A program made the position numbers and the translations under genes. A DNA stretch of 64,000 bases, taken from NCBI GenBank assembly GCA_041446545.1, contig JBGOEJ010000002.1, positions 1-64,000 of the forward strand, read 5' to 3'. The stretch is from Fervidibacter canadensis (lineage in GTDB: Bacteria; Armatimonadota; Fervidibacteria; Fervidibacterales; Fervidibacteraceae). Of this stretch, positions 1-7,568 are shown one piece after another. Each line of letters begins with the position of its first letter. Positions within the stretch are counted from its first letter, which is position 1. The notes beneath the pieces were generated by a model. The model had not been told where the DNA came from, ran no database searches, and worked only from the letters and a program-made list of their open reading frames with translations.

Positions 1-223
1 ACCCACCCCACATTTCAAAGGGGGTGACTCGCTCATCGTAATCGTTGGTATATTGCGCCATCGCCATAGCAAAATTACGGAGATTACTCATGCATTGGGC
101 TTGGCGGGCTTTTTCACGGGCTTGACTAAAGACGGGGAACAGGATGGCTGCCAGAATGGCAATTATCGCAATGACGACCAGTAGTTCAATGAGAGTGAAG
201 CCCTTCTGACCACATCGCCTCAT
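1..223 (-). CDS. Type II secretion-like pseudopilin (prepilin N-terminal methylation domain), partial
   Basis: The first 74 residues are visible; the rest lies beyond the window edge. A short basic leader (MRRCGQKG) is followed by FTLIELLVV and a hydrophobic helix, the class III signal cut after Gly8 by prepilin peptidase and N-methylated on Phe. The segment after the helix (FPVFSQAREKARQ) is the form typical of the DUF1559-like pseudopilins abundant in Armatimonadota and Planctomycetes. A strong ribosome site (AAAGGAGG) sits 8 bases before the ATG. It lies downstream of a second copy of the same family on the same strand (544-1359), with a small membrane protein between. The exact pilus or secretion role is unknown. 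Confidence 0.85.
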   Translation of the reverse strand, partial: MRRCGQKGFTLIELLVVIAIIAILAAILFPVFSQAREKARQAQCMSNLRNFAMAMAQYTNDYDERVTPFEMWGG

Positions 224-287
224 GGCAACTCCCTCCTTTGGGTTTTTATTTTTCCCGCCCTTAGTAGGCGGTTATTTACTGCCGCTT

Positions 288-527
288 TTATTGCCCCCCT
301 GAAGGGGGTTGAGTGGGTTGAGACGGCTGACCTACGGGGGGTTGCCCCCCACGAAGCATCCCTTTTCCTCTTGGGTAAGGTCCCATCGGCTGAGGCTTAA
401 AACCTGAGGGAGGAGAAGTTGGTGGCGGTGCACTTCGTCGTCCCAGCACGATGTAAATACTGACGACGATAACAATTGTCAGGACGATGGCTATTGCTCC
501 GACCCAAACCGGAATTTCTCTACGCAT
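288..527 (-). CDS. Small single-pass membrane protein with Pro/Gly-rich tail
   Basis: A 79-residue protein starting MRREIPVWVG. Residues about 6-29 form one hydrophobic helix; the remaining 50 residues are rich in Pro, Gly and Gln (PPPTSPPSG, QPPVGQPSQPTQPPSGG) and look disordered. The start was chosen because GGAGGTGG precedes this ATG at good spacing; the frame is open further upstream but runs into the upstream prepilin gene. It lies between two pseudopilin genes on the same strand, so an accessory role in the same secretion or pilus apparatus is possible but is inference. I do not recognise a family. Confidence 0.6.
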   Translation of the reverse strand: MRREIPVWVGAIAIVLTIVIVVSIYIVLGRRSAPPPTSPPSGFKPQPMGPYPRGKGMLRGGQPPVGQPSQPTQPPSGGQ

Positions 528-543
528 GCCCACCACCTCCGCC

Positions 544-1359
544 TTAATCTGGGAACCGCTTGCGGTATTCAGCAAGGGCTCTACGAGCATTGTCCCGTTG
601 GCAGGCTGACCATGAAGGCACTTGTTCTCCCCCGCCACACACATCGCGAGGGTTATAACGCATCCACTCCCAAGTGGGGTCAATAGTGTTTTCAGGAAGT
701 TTCCACTTCACATGCCAGTCCAAATAGCCGTAGATCGCTCCCCGAGAGTGAGGCGTCAGAAAGCAATACCATGGCCAACTACGCAAAGAAGCATGGCACC
801 AAATAGAAGTATCAGCAATGCGGCTCTCCCCCACGACGATTTGTAATGTTGGCTCCTTAATGTTCACCGTCGGCTGCCAGTTGCGTGTCCCACAACAACC
901 ACAAAAGCGGTTGTTCATCCCATATGTTCCGAGGATATCGCCTCGCTGAGGTGGGTTAGCCCTTTCCCAGTTGCTCGAATCTTCCCGATAAGCAACAGAG
1001 GCAGCAGTGGGGCAGACAAAAATTTGCTCGTTACGAATATAAGGTTGGGTGACAACCCGCCAGGTGAAATACCACCCCGTCCAACAACCGTTCGTCCAAC
1101 CCATCCTTGTTTGGGGATTACCAGTCCGAGGAATAGGTAGTCGTTCGTCGTAGTCCTGAGTGTATTGAGCCAGTGCTCTCATGATGTTGGTCATGTTGCT
1201 GGTGCAATTAGCCTGCCGAGCCTTTTCACGAGCACGGGAGAAGACGGGGAACAGGATGGCTGCCAAAATGGCGATAATCGCAATCACCACCAGCAATTCA
1301 ATCAGCGTAAAGCCGCGACCTTGTCGTAAAAACAACCGACCAAAAGTGACACCTCGCAT
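544..1359 (-). CDS. Type II secretion-like pseudopilin, DUF1559-type
   Basis: A 271-residue protein with a prepilin signal: basic leader to Gly16, then FTLIELLVVIAIIAILAAI and FPVFSRAREKARQ. The C-terminal domain has the YTQDYDERLP segment and several Cys and Trp residues (CGCCGTRNW near residue 157) seen in Armatimonadota prepilin-like proteins. The ribosome site AAGGAGGG lies upstream of the ATG. It is a paralogue of the truncated gene at the window edge: the helix and the following 15 residues are nearly the same. Proteins of this type are often present in tens of copies per genome, and their individual roles are not known. Confidence 0.88.
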   Translation of the reverse strand: MRGVTFGRLFLRQGRGFTLIELLVVIAIIAILAAILFPVFSRAREKARQANCTSNMTNIMRALAQYTQDYDERLPIPRTGNPQTRMGWTNGCWTGWYFTWRVVTQPYIRNEQIFVCPTAASVAYREDSSNWERANPPQRGDILGTYGMNNRFCGCCGTRNWQPTVNIKEPTLQIVVGESRIADTSIWCHASLRSWPWYCFLTPHSRGAIYGYLDWHVKWKLPENTIDPTWEWMRYNPRDVCGGGEQVPSWSACQRDNARRALAEYRKRFPD

Positions 1360-1429
1360 CTTGCATCACCCTCCTTATTCGTTAGCCGCCCTTAAGGCAA
1401 TCTTAAAAATAACAACCTTCGTCCTCCCG

Positions 1430-2401
1430 TCAACGGCTTTCGTTGACCTTTAAAGCGGCAAATTTTGACCTGAAAGGTGTCCGAACCTTGCTGGGCGGGA
1501 TTCCGTAAGTGCGGCGGAAGAGGCGTTGGAAATGGCGAAGGTCGTTGAAGCCGACGAGGGTTGCCACCGCTGTCACGCTCAGCGTCGTTTCCCGCAGCAA
1601 CCGTTCGGCGAACTGGAGTCGCAACCGTCCTAAGTATTGCCAAGGTGTTGTGGCTAAATAGCGGCGAAAAAGGCGACAAAGATAGGCAGGAGTGACCCCA
1701 CACGCCTTTGCCAACTCTTGCAGACGCAAGGGTTTGTCATAGCAGCAGTGGAGAAATCGCAACGCATCTTTGAGGGGGTTAGGCAAATAAGCGCAGGGAG
1801 GCAATGATGCTTCATTAGCCAGCAAGGGGGCGCTGCGCATTAAGAGGGCAAAGAAAGCACAAAGCAAGCCTTTGCTGGCGACTTTATGGGTATTGGGATT
1901 CGTTTGCTCCTGTCGCCATGCATTGAAAAGGTCGCTCAAGCGTTGGTCAGCGACGACATAGGACGGGCTTTGATAATGGGCAGTTAGTGTTAATTGTGCC
2001 CGAAAGGTGACGACGCCGAAGGGATGCACCTGAAACCAAAGCCAATCACATAAAGTCGGATGCTCTCCGACACCCACATACGGGATACAAGAAGTGCCCT
2101 CTGGGAGAAACGCTCCGTAGCCTTTGGGCAAAGAGAGCCATCGGCTGTTGACCAACATTTGGGCTTGTCCCGCAAGGACAAAAATCAGTTTGGGGATGTC
2201 GTCTTGACGGGAGGAATCGTTGATAAAGGCGAGGGGAACAACTTCCTCTGGGCAAGGGTTAGGATGACTGGAAAAAAGGTCGGCGCCCAACATTTCCAAG
2301 CGAGGCAATAGTTGCGTCCCGACAGCCGAGGCAATTGCGTCCCAACTGCCTTCGTAGCCTGTCAGCGGCAAGTTAGGCAATAAGCGACTCCGCACAGACA
2401 T
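1430..2401 (-). CDS. AraC/XylS family transcriptional regulator
   Basis: A 323-residue regulator with an N-terminal cupin-like sensing domain (about residues 40-170) and a C-terminal pair of helix-turn-helix motifs (about 215-310). The C-terminal part carries LQELAKACGVTPAYLCRLFR (first HTH) and VATLVGFNDLRHFQRLFRRT (second HTH), matching the AraC consensus closely. The ATG is preceded by GGGAGGG. Its ligand is unknown; in AraC proteins of this form it is often a sugar, which fits the oxidoreductases and kinase of the region. It is transcribed divergently from the AEC transporter, with 82 bases between the two starts, so it may act on that shared region (inference). Confidence 0.9.
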   Translation of the reverse strand: MSVRSRLLPNLPLTGYEGSWDAIASAVGTQLLPRLEMLGADLFSSHPNPCPEEVVPLAFINDSSRQDDIPKLIFVLAGQAQMLVNSRWLSLPKGYGAFLPEGTSCIPYVGVGEHPTLCDWLWFQVHPFGVVTFRAQLTLTAHYQSPSYVVADQRLSDLFNAWRQEQTNPNTHKVASKGLLCAFFALLMRSAPLLANEASLPPCAYLPNPLKDALRFLHCCYDKPLRLQELAKACGVTPAYLCRLFRRYLATTPWQYLGRLRLQFAERLLRETTLSVTAVATLVGFNDLRHFQRLFRRTYGIPPSKVRTPFRSKFAALKVNESR

Positions 2402-2483
2402 GGCAATCGCCCTCCCCGTATAACGCCTCCGTCAGTATGCCGCAACCTTATCGGGAGCGTCACCCTTATGGGGGTGGTGTCGG

Positions 2484-3404
2484 GTGGCATCAGTGTTTGC
2501 GCTGGGGCAGTTATTTTGGGAGCGGGTTTTGCCCGTCTTGCTTTTAATTACCCTCGGCTACCTGTTTCAGCGCCGCATGCGAGTGGACGCTGTAACGCTC
2601 AATCGGGTCAACCTCTTTTTGTTCGTGCCTGCGTTGGCGTTGGTGCGGTTGCTGGAGACGCCTTTCTCGGCGTCCGTGCTGGGCAAAATCGCTTTGGCGG
2701 TCTCGCTGAACATGGCGGTTCTTTACGCCTTGAGTTGGCTCTTAGCCATCCCGATGGGTTGGCAGCGGGCAACGGTGACGACGGTAGCGTTGGCGGCGAT
2801 GTTCGGCAATGCAGGCAACTACGGGTTGCCGTTGGTGGAATTGGTGCTGGGGCGACAAGCCGTCAGTTACCAAGCCCTCGTCTTCGTCCTGAACAACCTG
2901 CTCTTTTTCACCGTCGGCGTGGCATTGATGGCACGGTCGCGCCAATCGCTGACAGCGACGGTGCGGCAAGTGTTCTCGTTGCCACCCGTCTATGCGGTGA
3001 TGGCGGGGTTGCTGTTGCCCATTTGGGGCGTTTCGTTGCCGATACCTGTGATGACGGCGTTGCGTTACTTGGGCGATGGGCTCATTCCCGTTGCCCTCAT
3101 TAGCCTCGGCGCGCAATTGGCGGAGCGGACGGAGATAGATGACGGGGCGGCATTGGCAGCGGCAACTTGCTTGCGGCTCATCGCTTCACCCATCGTTATG
3201 GTTGGCGTCGTGCACCTTTTAGGGATTTCAGGGACGCTGGCGAAGACACTGATACTGGGTGCTGCTGCTCCCGCTGCCGTCAACACCGCCGTCTTGGCGA
3301 TTGAATTGCAAGTCAATCCATCGTCAGCGTCGGCGATCGTATTGGTGACGACCCTGTTGAGTGCTTTGACGGTAACGCTGACGGCTTTTTGGCTCGTCCG
3401 TTAA
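2484..3404 (+). CDS. AEC family (auxin efflux carrier-like) transporter
   Basis: A 306-residue membrane protein with about ten hydrophobic segments in two halves, as in the AEC/malonate-type carriers. Family features include LGYLFQRRMRVDAVTLNRVN near the N-terminus, NAGNYGLPLVELVLG near residue 110 and the AAPAAVNTAVLA segment late in the protein. These carriers move organic anions such as malate or malonate. The start is a GTG; no in-frame ATG exists near it. It is divergent from the AraC regulator. It converges on the isocitrate-lyase family gene, overlapping it by four bases. Substrate unknown. Confidence 0.85.
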   Translation: MASVFALGQLFWERVLPVLLLITLGYLFQRRMRVDAVTLNRVNLFLFVPALALVRLLETPFSASVLGKIALAVSLNMAVLYALSWLLAIPMGWQRATVTTVALAAMFGNAGNYGLPLVELVLGRQAVSYQALVFVLNNLLFFTVGVALMARSRQSLTATVRQVFSLPPVYAVMAGLLLPIWGVSLPIPVMTALRYLGDGLIPVALISLGAQLAERTEIDDGAALAAATCLRLIASPIVMVGVVHLLGISGTLAKTLILGAAAPAAVNTAVLAIELQVNPSSASAIVLVTTLLSALTVTLTAFWLVR

Positions 3405-4297
3405 ACCGAACCAGCACGCAATTCATCCCGCAAACTCAGCCATTCGTCCACGCCCAGCAATGCTTTGAGTTCGTCAAAACTGACCATGCGGTCGTGCACT
3501 GAAAGCGTCGTCCCTGTTTCCATCAGCGCTTGCGTCAACATCATGATGGCTTTCGCTGTCACCAGCAGAGTGTCAATGGGGTAGACGACGATTTTGTAGC
3601 CCATTTGCTCCAACTCTTTCGCCGTCAAAATGGGTGTCTTGCCGCCCGTCAGCATGTTGACGAATTTCGGATAGGGCACTCGCTCAGCAATTGCCTCCAG
3701 TTCGGCGACGGACATCGGCGCTTCAATGAAGACGACATCGGCGCCCGCCTCGCCATAGCGGTTGGCGCGAAGGATGGCTTCGTCCAAACCGTCAACTTCC
3801 CGCGCATCGGTGCGAGCGATGATGACGAAGTTGGGGTCTGTCCTTGCCTTTTGTGCCGCTTTCAACTTCAGCACCATCTCTTCCGTCGGGATGACTTGCT
3901 TGCCCTCAAAGTGACCGCAGCGTTTGGGGACGACTTGGTCTTCCAAGATGATGCCCGATGCTCCCGCGCTTTCAAACTCGGCGACGGTTCGGACGACATT
4001 GTGGACATCGCCATGCCCTGTGTCGCCGTCAGCGATCAGCGGCACTGTCAGCCGTCGCGCCATCCGTCGGACGGCATCCGCCATTTCGCTTAGCGTCAAA
4101 AAATTCAAATCGGGCAAACCTAACAAACTGGCGGAAGTGCCAAAGCCTCCGATGAACACCGTCTCAAAACCTGCCCGTTCCACCAGCAGTGCCGTGAAAA
4201 CATCGTGAGCGCCAAAACTGCGGATGATGCCCGGCTGACTTAGCAGTTGGCGCAAGCGGGCATTTTTCTCTTGCGGCGTGACTTTTTGATGCAACAT
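3401..4297 (-). CDS. Isocitrate lyase/PEP mutase family protein (2-methylisocitrate lyase or oxaloacetate decarboxylase-like)
   Basis: A 298-residue TIM-barrel enzyme. It shows the metal site around IADGDTGHGD (residues about 92-101), the catalytic loop KRCGH with its cysteine (about residue 126), and IARTDAR later, all hallmarks of the ICL/PEPM superfamily. Members cleave or decarboxylate C3-C6 carboxylates; the short length and KRCGH loop favour a methylisocitrate lyase or carboxyvinyl-carboxyphosphonate mutase-like lyase over PEP mutase itself. The ATG was chosen because GAGGTGA precedes it; the open frame extends about 230 bases further without a better start. No prp or phosphonate genes are adjacent, so the pathway is uncertain. 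Confidence 0.85.
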   Translation of the reverse strand: MLHQKVTPQEKNARLRQLLSQPGIIRSFGAHDVFTALLVERAGFETVFIGGFGTSASLLGLPDLNFLTLSEMADAVRRMARRLTVPLIADGDTGHGDVHNVVRTVAEFESAGASGIILEDQVVPKRCGHFEGKQVIPTEEMVLKLKAAQKARTDPNFVIIARTDAREVDGLDEAILRANRYGEAGADVVFIEAPMSVAELEAIAERVPYPKFVNMLTGGKTPILTAKELEQMGYKIVVYPIDTLLVTAKAIMMLTQALMETGTTLSVHDRMVSFDELKALLGVDEWLSLRDELRAGSV

Positions 4298-4408
4298 CGC
4301 CCTCACCTCATTGCCCAGCGACTTCGTTGACGCCTCAATTGTGCGGCGTCTTGTGGGTGGCTGCGGCACAATCTCTGACAACGCACCCGCAAAGCGAGGT
4401 GTGGCGAC

Positions 4409-4954
4409 ATGGGTTGGTTGACCAATGTGCTTAAAAAAGCCTTGGCGGAAGCGGTGACCGAAGTCCTGCTGCCTCAGATGGAGCAGCGCCTTCGGGTCAT
4501 CGTCCAAGACGAACTGCGCCGCCAAATGCAAGAAGTCTGGTTACCGCAGATAGAAATTCGCACCCGCCAAATCGTGCGGGAAGAGATGGAGCGGCAGTTT
4601 CAGGAAGTCTGGCTGCCGCAGATTGATGCCCGCATTCGTCAGACAGTGCGCGAGGAAATGGAGCGGCAGTTTGAGGAGGTTTGGCTGCCGCGCCTGCGGG
4701 AGATGTGGCGGCAGGACATTCGGGCGGAGATGGAGCGGCAGTTTGAGGAGGTCTGGCTGCCGCGCTTGCGGGAGATGTGGCGGGAGGATTTGACGGAAGA
4801 GACGCGGGCTTTGAACGGACGCTTGGATGCCATTTATGTGGCGGTCGTGCAAGCGACGCAGGTGCGCCCTGAAGACATTCGGGAGTTGCGGGAAGAGATG
4901 CGGGAGTTGCGGACGGAGATAGAGCGCTTGAAGGCGCGGGTCGGCTTGACTTAA
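4409..4954 (+). CDS. Coiled-coil protein with five 24-residue repeats
   Basis: A 181-residue, highly charged, probably fully helical protein. Residues 18-137 are five consecutive 24-residue units of the form EVWLP(Q/R)(I/L)...R...E(E)MERQF. The first unit is degenerate (EVLLPQMEQ) and the last one drifts. The C-terminal 40 residues are a heptad coiled coil (RELREEMRELRTEIERLKAR). No catalytic motif, signal peptide or membrane segment is visible. It converges on rsgA with a four-base overlap at the stops. I know no name for it; a filament-like or scaffold role would be inference. Confidence 0.75.
   Translation: MGWLTNVLKKALAEAVTEVLLPQMEQRLRVIVQDELRRQMQEVWLPQIEIRTRQIVREEMERQFQEVWLPQIDARIRQTVREEMERQFEEVWLPRLREMWRQDIRAEMERQFEEVWLPRLREMWREDLTEETRALNGRLDAIYVAVVQATQVRPEDIRELREEMRELRTEIERLKARVGLT
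4460..4819 (+). repeat. Five tandem 72-bp units inside a coding gene
   Basis: Units start at 4460, 4532, 4604, 4676 and 4748. The third to fifth units are most alike at the DNA level, sharing GATGGAGCGGCAGTTTGAGG (with AGG/AAG differences) before each new unit. This points to recent duplication of a 24-codon block. Confidence 0.75.
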
Positions 4955-5844
4955 CTTGGCTCTTCTTCCTCTTCTCGGCGGCGGGTGGCGTCCAGCCAAA
5001 ACAGGTAGGTTTCGTAGCGCTCTTTGGCGATTTCTCCTCGTTCCACTGCTTCTCGCACGCCACACTTTGGTTCATTGGTGTGGGTGCAATCGTTGAACTC
5101 GCAGCGATAAGCCCGAAATTCACGGTAAAGGTGGGGGAGCGTCTCTATGGCGACCCATTCAGGCAAGTCCACCTTTTGAAAGCCGGGCGTATCGGCGACC
5201 CAGCCACCTTGCGGATTGGGCAACAGACGCACTTCCGTCGTCACATGCCGTCCTCGCCCCGTCTTTTCGCTCACTTCGTCGGTGCGCAAAGAAGCGCCGG
5301 GGATGAGGGCATTGAGGATAGACGATTTTCCGACGCCCGACGGACCCGCCAGCACGACAAGGTTGCCTCGCATCGCTTCCCAAAGTCGCTCCAACCCTTC
5401 CCCTGTCTCCACGCTCGTCAGCAAGACGGGATAGCCGAGGCGTTCGTAGAGGGCGACCCATTTTTCCGACTTTGGGCGTTCTCGCTTGCGCACCAAGTCC
5501 ATCTTGTTGAAGACGACGATGCAGGGCAACTCAAAAAACTCCACTTGTGCCAAAAGTCCATCCAGCGTCAAGTTGCTGAAATCGGGTTGGCGCCAACTCA
5601 TCACCAAAACGATTTTGTCCACATTGGCGACGGGCGGTTGGGGGAGCAAGTTGTGCCGCTCTTCAACGGCGTCAATGGCGACTTCGTTGGGGGCGACGAA
5701 GCGAACTTGCACCCAATCACCTGCATAAATGCGTTCCCCTTGCTTGAGCAATTTGCCGCGCGGGATGCCCAAGACGATGCGGTGGTGTTCAGGCAGCCAG
5801 ACCTCAATGCGCATGGCGCTTCGGGCGACGACGAGCCCTCGCAT
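4951..5844 (-). CDS. rsgA: Small ribosomal subunit biogenesis GTPase RsgA
   Basis: A 297-residue circularly permuted GTPase that helps mature the 30S subunit. The permuted order is visible: NKMD (G4) at residues 113-116, then GPSGVGKSS (G1) at 167-175, then DTPG (G3) at 218-221. An N-terminal OB-fold precedes these, and the C-terminal zinc knuckle has Cys248, Cys253, His255 and Cys261. I start it at the ATG reading MRGLVVARS because RsgA begins with this strand; an upstream in-frame start at 5907 would add 21 unrelated residues and lie inside the inverted repeat shared with fumC. The C-terminus ends in a run of Glu. Confidence 0.93.
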   Translation of the reverse strand: MRGLVVARSAMRIEVWLPEHHRIVLGIPRGKLLKQGERIYAGDWVQVRFVAPNEVAIDAVEERHNLLPQPPVANVDKIVLVMSWRQPDFSNLTLDGLLAQVEFFELPCIVVFNKMDLVRKRERPKSEKWVALYERLGYPVLLTSVETGEGLERLWEAMRGNLVVLAGPSGVGKSSILNALIPGASLRTDEVSEKTGRGRHVTTEVRLLPNPQGGWVADTPGFQKVDLPEWVAIETLPHLYREFRAYRCEFNDCTHTNEPKCGVREAVERGEIAKERYETYLFWLDATRRREEEEEPS

Positions 5845-5870
5845 CCCATCAACCGTCCCGTCCGAGGAAG

Positions 5871-5907
5871 TTGCGCCAAAGTTTGAGCCGTGAAAAGTTT
5901 GGCGCAA
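5871..5907. promoter_or_regulatory. Perfect 10-bp inverted repeat between divergent rsgA and fumC
   Basis: TTGCGCCAAA (5871-5880) and TTTGGCGCAA (5898-5907) are exact reverse complements with a 17-base spacer, in the 95-base region between the two divergent start codons. It could be an operator for a dimeric regulator or a hairpin in either leader. No matching regulator is known from this window. Confidence 0.5.
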
Positions 5908-5939
5908 AGCATGCCGCCGTCAAAGGGGGTCGGGCAAAA

Positions 5940-7358
5940 ATGGGCGAAGTCCGTCGGGAACGGGATGCGATGGGGGAAGTGGCGGTGCCTGCGTGGGCGC
6001 TATGGGGCGCCCAAACGCAACGAGCCATAGAAAACTTCCCTATCAGCGGCATCCGCTTCCCTCGCCCGTTTCTCCGCGCCTTAGGGCTTGTCAAGGCTTG
6101 CGCCGCAAAGGTGAACAAGGAATTGGGGCTTTTGGATGAGCGGCGCGCTCATGCCATCGCCCAAGCGGCACAGGAAGTGGCAGAAGGTAAGTGGGACGAA
6201 CATTTCCCACTGGACATCTTCCAGACGGGTTCGGGCACTTCCACCAATATGAACGCCAACGAGGTCATCGCCAACCGCGCCTGTGAACTGCTGAGCGGGC
6301 AACGGGGCGACAAATCGCTGGTGCATCCCAACGACCATGTGAACTTGGGGCAATCGTCCAATGATGTCATCCCGTCCTGCATCCACATCGCTGCCGCCCT
6401 TGCTATCCACGAGCACCTCTTTCCCGCCCTTGAGCGGTTGCATTCGGCGCTCAGTGAGAAGGCGAAAGAGTTTGACGACATCGTGAAGACGGGGCGGACG
6501 CACTTGATGGACGCCATGCCCGTTCGGTTGGGGCAGGAGTTTTTGGGCTATGCGGCGCAAATCGCTTGGTGTCGCGAGCGGATAGAAGCGACTTTGCCCC
6601 GCCTCTACGAGTTGGCGTTGGGCGGGACGGCAGTCGGCACGGGTATCAACACCCATCCCGAATTTGGCAAGCGCATCGCCGAAGCCTTGACGCAAGCGAC
6701 GGGCATCCCTTTCCGCGAAACCCGCAACCACTTTGCGGCGCAGGCGGCGATGGAGACGGCGGTGGAAGTGAGCGGAGCGCTGAAAACATTGGCGGTAGCC
6801 CTTTACAAAATCGCTAACGACTTGCGCTGGATGAACTCAGGTCCGCAAGCGGGCTTGGCGGAAATCCGCTTGCCTGCCTTGCAACCCGGCTCATCTATCA
6901 TGCCCGGCAAAATCAACCCTGTCATCCCCGAAGCGGTGATGATGGTGGCGATGCAAGTGTTCGGCAACGATGTCGTCATCACAGCAGCGGCGGCATCGGG
7001 CAACTTTGAACTCAATGTCGCCCTGCCCGTCATCGCCCACAACCTGCTTTTGTCCATCACCATCTTGGCGAACGCTTGCGATGTGTTGGCGAGCAAGTGC
7101 GTGGCGGGCACCGTCGCCAACCGCGAGCACATGGAACGCTTGGCGGCGCAAAACGCCATCTTGGCGACGGCGTTGACGCCTTACATCGGCTACGACAAGG
7201 CGGCAGAAGTTGTCAAGAAAGCGATGGCGGAAAACAAGACCATCCGTCAGGTCGTTTTGGAGTTGGGCTTGATGGACGAGGCGGAACTTGATCGGGTGTT
7301 GGACATCCGCAAAATGACCGAAGGTGGCTTCGTCGCAGGGCTCAGCGGTGGCGGATAA
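5940..7358 (+). CDS. fumC: Class II fumarate hydratase
   Basis: A 472-residue enzyme, normal for class II fumarases, converting fumarate and malate in the TCA cycle in the cytosol. The N-terminus RRERDAMGEVAVPAWALWGA is the standard fumarase opening. TGSGTSTNMNANEV near residue 99 and the signature GSSIMPGKINP near residue 317 are present. The aspartase/fumarase/argininosuccinate lyase superfamily shares the signature, but the opening and TGSGTSTNMN favour fumarase. The ATG at MGEVRRER is preferred over an upstream in-frame TTG because fumarases start here and a purine-rich AAAGGGGG lies upstream. Confidence 0.93.
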   Translation: MGEVRRERDAMGEVAVPAWALWGAQTQRAIENFPISGIRFPRPFLRALGLVKACAAKVNKELGLLDERRAHAIAQAAQEVAEGKWDEHFPLDIFQTGSGTSTNMNANEVIANRACELLSGQRGDKSLVHPNDHVNLGQSSNDVIPSCIHIAAALAIHEHLFPALERLHSALSEKAKEFDDIVKTGRTHLMDAMPVRLGQEFLGYAAQIAWCRERIEATLPRLYELALGGTAVGTGINTHPEFGKRIAEALTQATGIPFRETRNHFAAQAAMETAVEVSGALKTLAVALYKIANDLRWMNSGPQAGLAEIRLPALQPGSSIMPGKINPVIPEAVMMVAMQVFGNDVVITAAAASGNFELNVALPVIAHNLLLSITILANACDVLASKCVAGTVANREHMERLAAQNAILATALTPYIGYDKAAEVVKKAMAENKTIRQVVLELGLMDEAELDRVLDIRKMTEGGFVAGLSGGG

Positions 7359-7390
7359 GTTGGGCAACCAAGCGTCAAGCGCAACGAAAG

Positions 7391-7536
7391 GTGTTCGGAA
7401 AGGAAGCCCTATGGGAGGGCGAACCTGTGGTGAGCCCAAATTTTTGTCTAACCTGCCGACCTGCCCATCTCCCGATTTGCCGACATTCTCGGCTCGGCAG
7501 GAGCCTCGCCCTCCCAAAAGGGCATTTTCCGAACAC
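7391..7536. repeat. Family A palindromic element, copy 1
   Basis: A 146-bp element bounded by GTGTTCGGAAAGG and, inverted, TTTTCCGAACAC. The terminal inverted repeats extend about 45 bp inward with few mismatches (GGGAGGGCGA on the left, TCGCCCTCCC on the right). The centre carries a GCCGACCTGCCCATCTCCCG block. Two further copies lie at 40721 and 42783. It sits between fumC and a Gfo/Idh gene. Confidence 0.8.
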
Positions 7537-7568
7537 ACTCAGCGCAACGGCCGAAGGAGGCGAGAAGG

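Noticed and set aside
2468..3103. Alternative plus-strand frame over the AEC transporter gene
   Set aside because: The protein is Gly/Arg-rich without membrane helices, while the overlapping frame is a clear AEC carrier.
7391..7536. CRISPR or tandem array at the repeat elements
   Set aside because: The elements are single, dispersed and palindromic; no direct repeats with regular spacers occur anywhere in the window.
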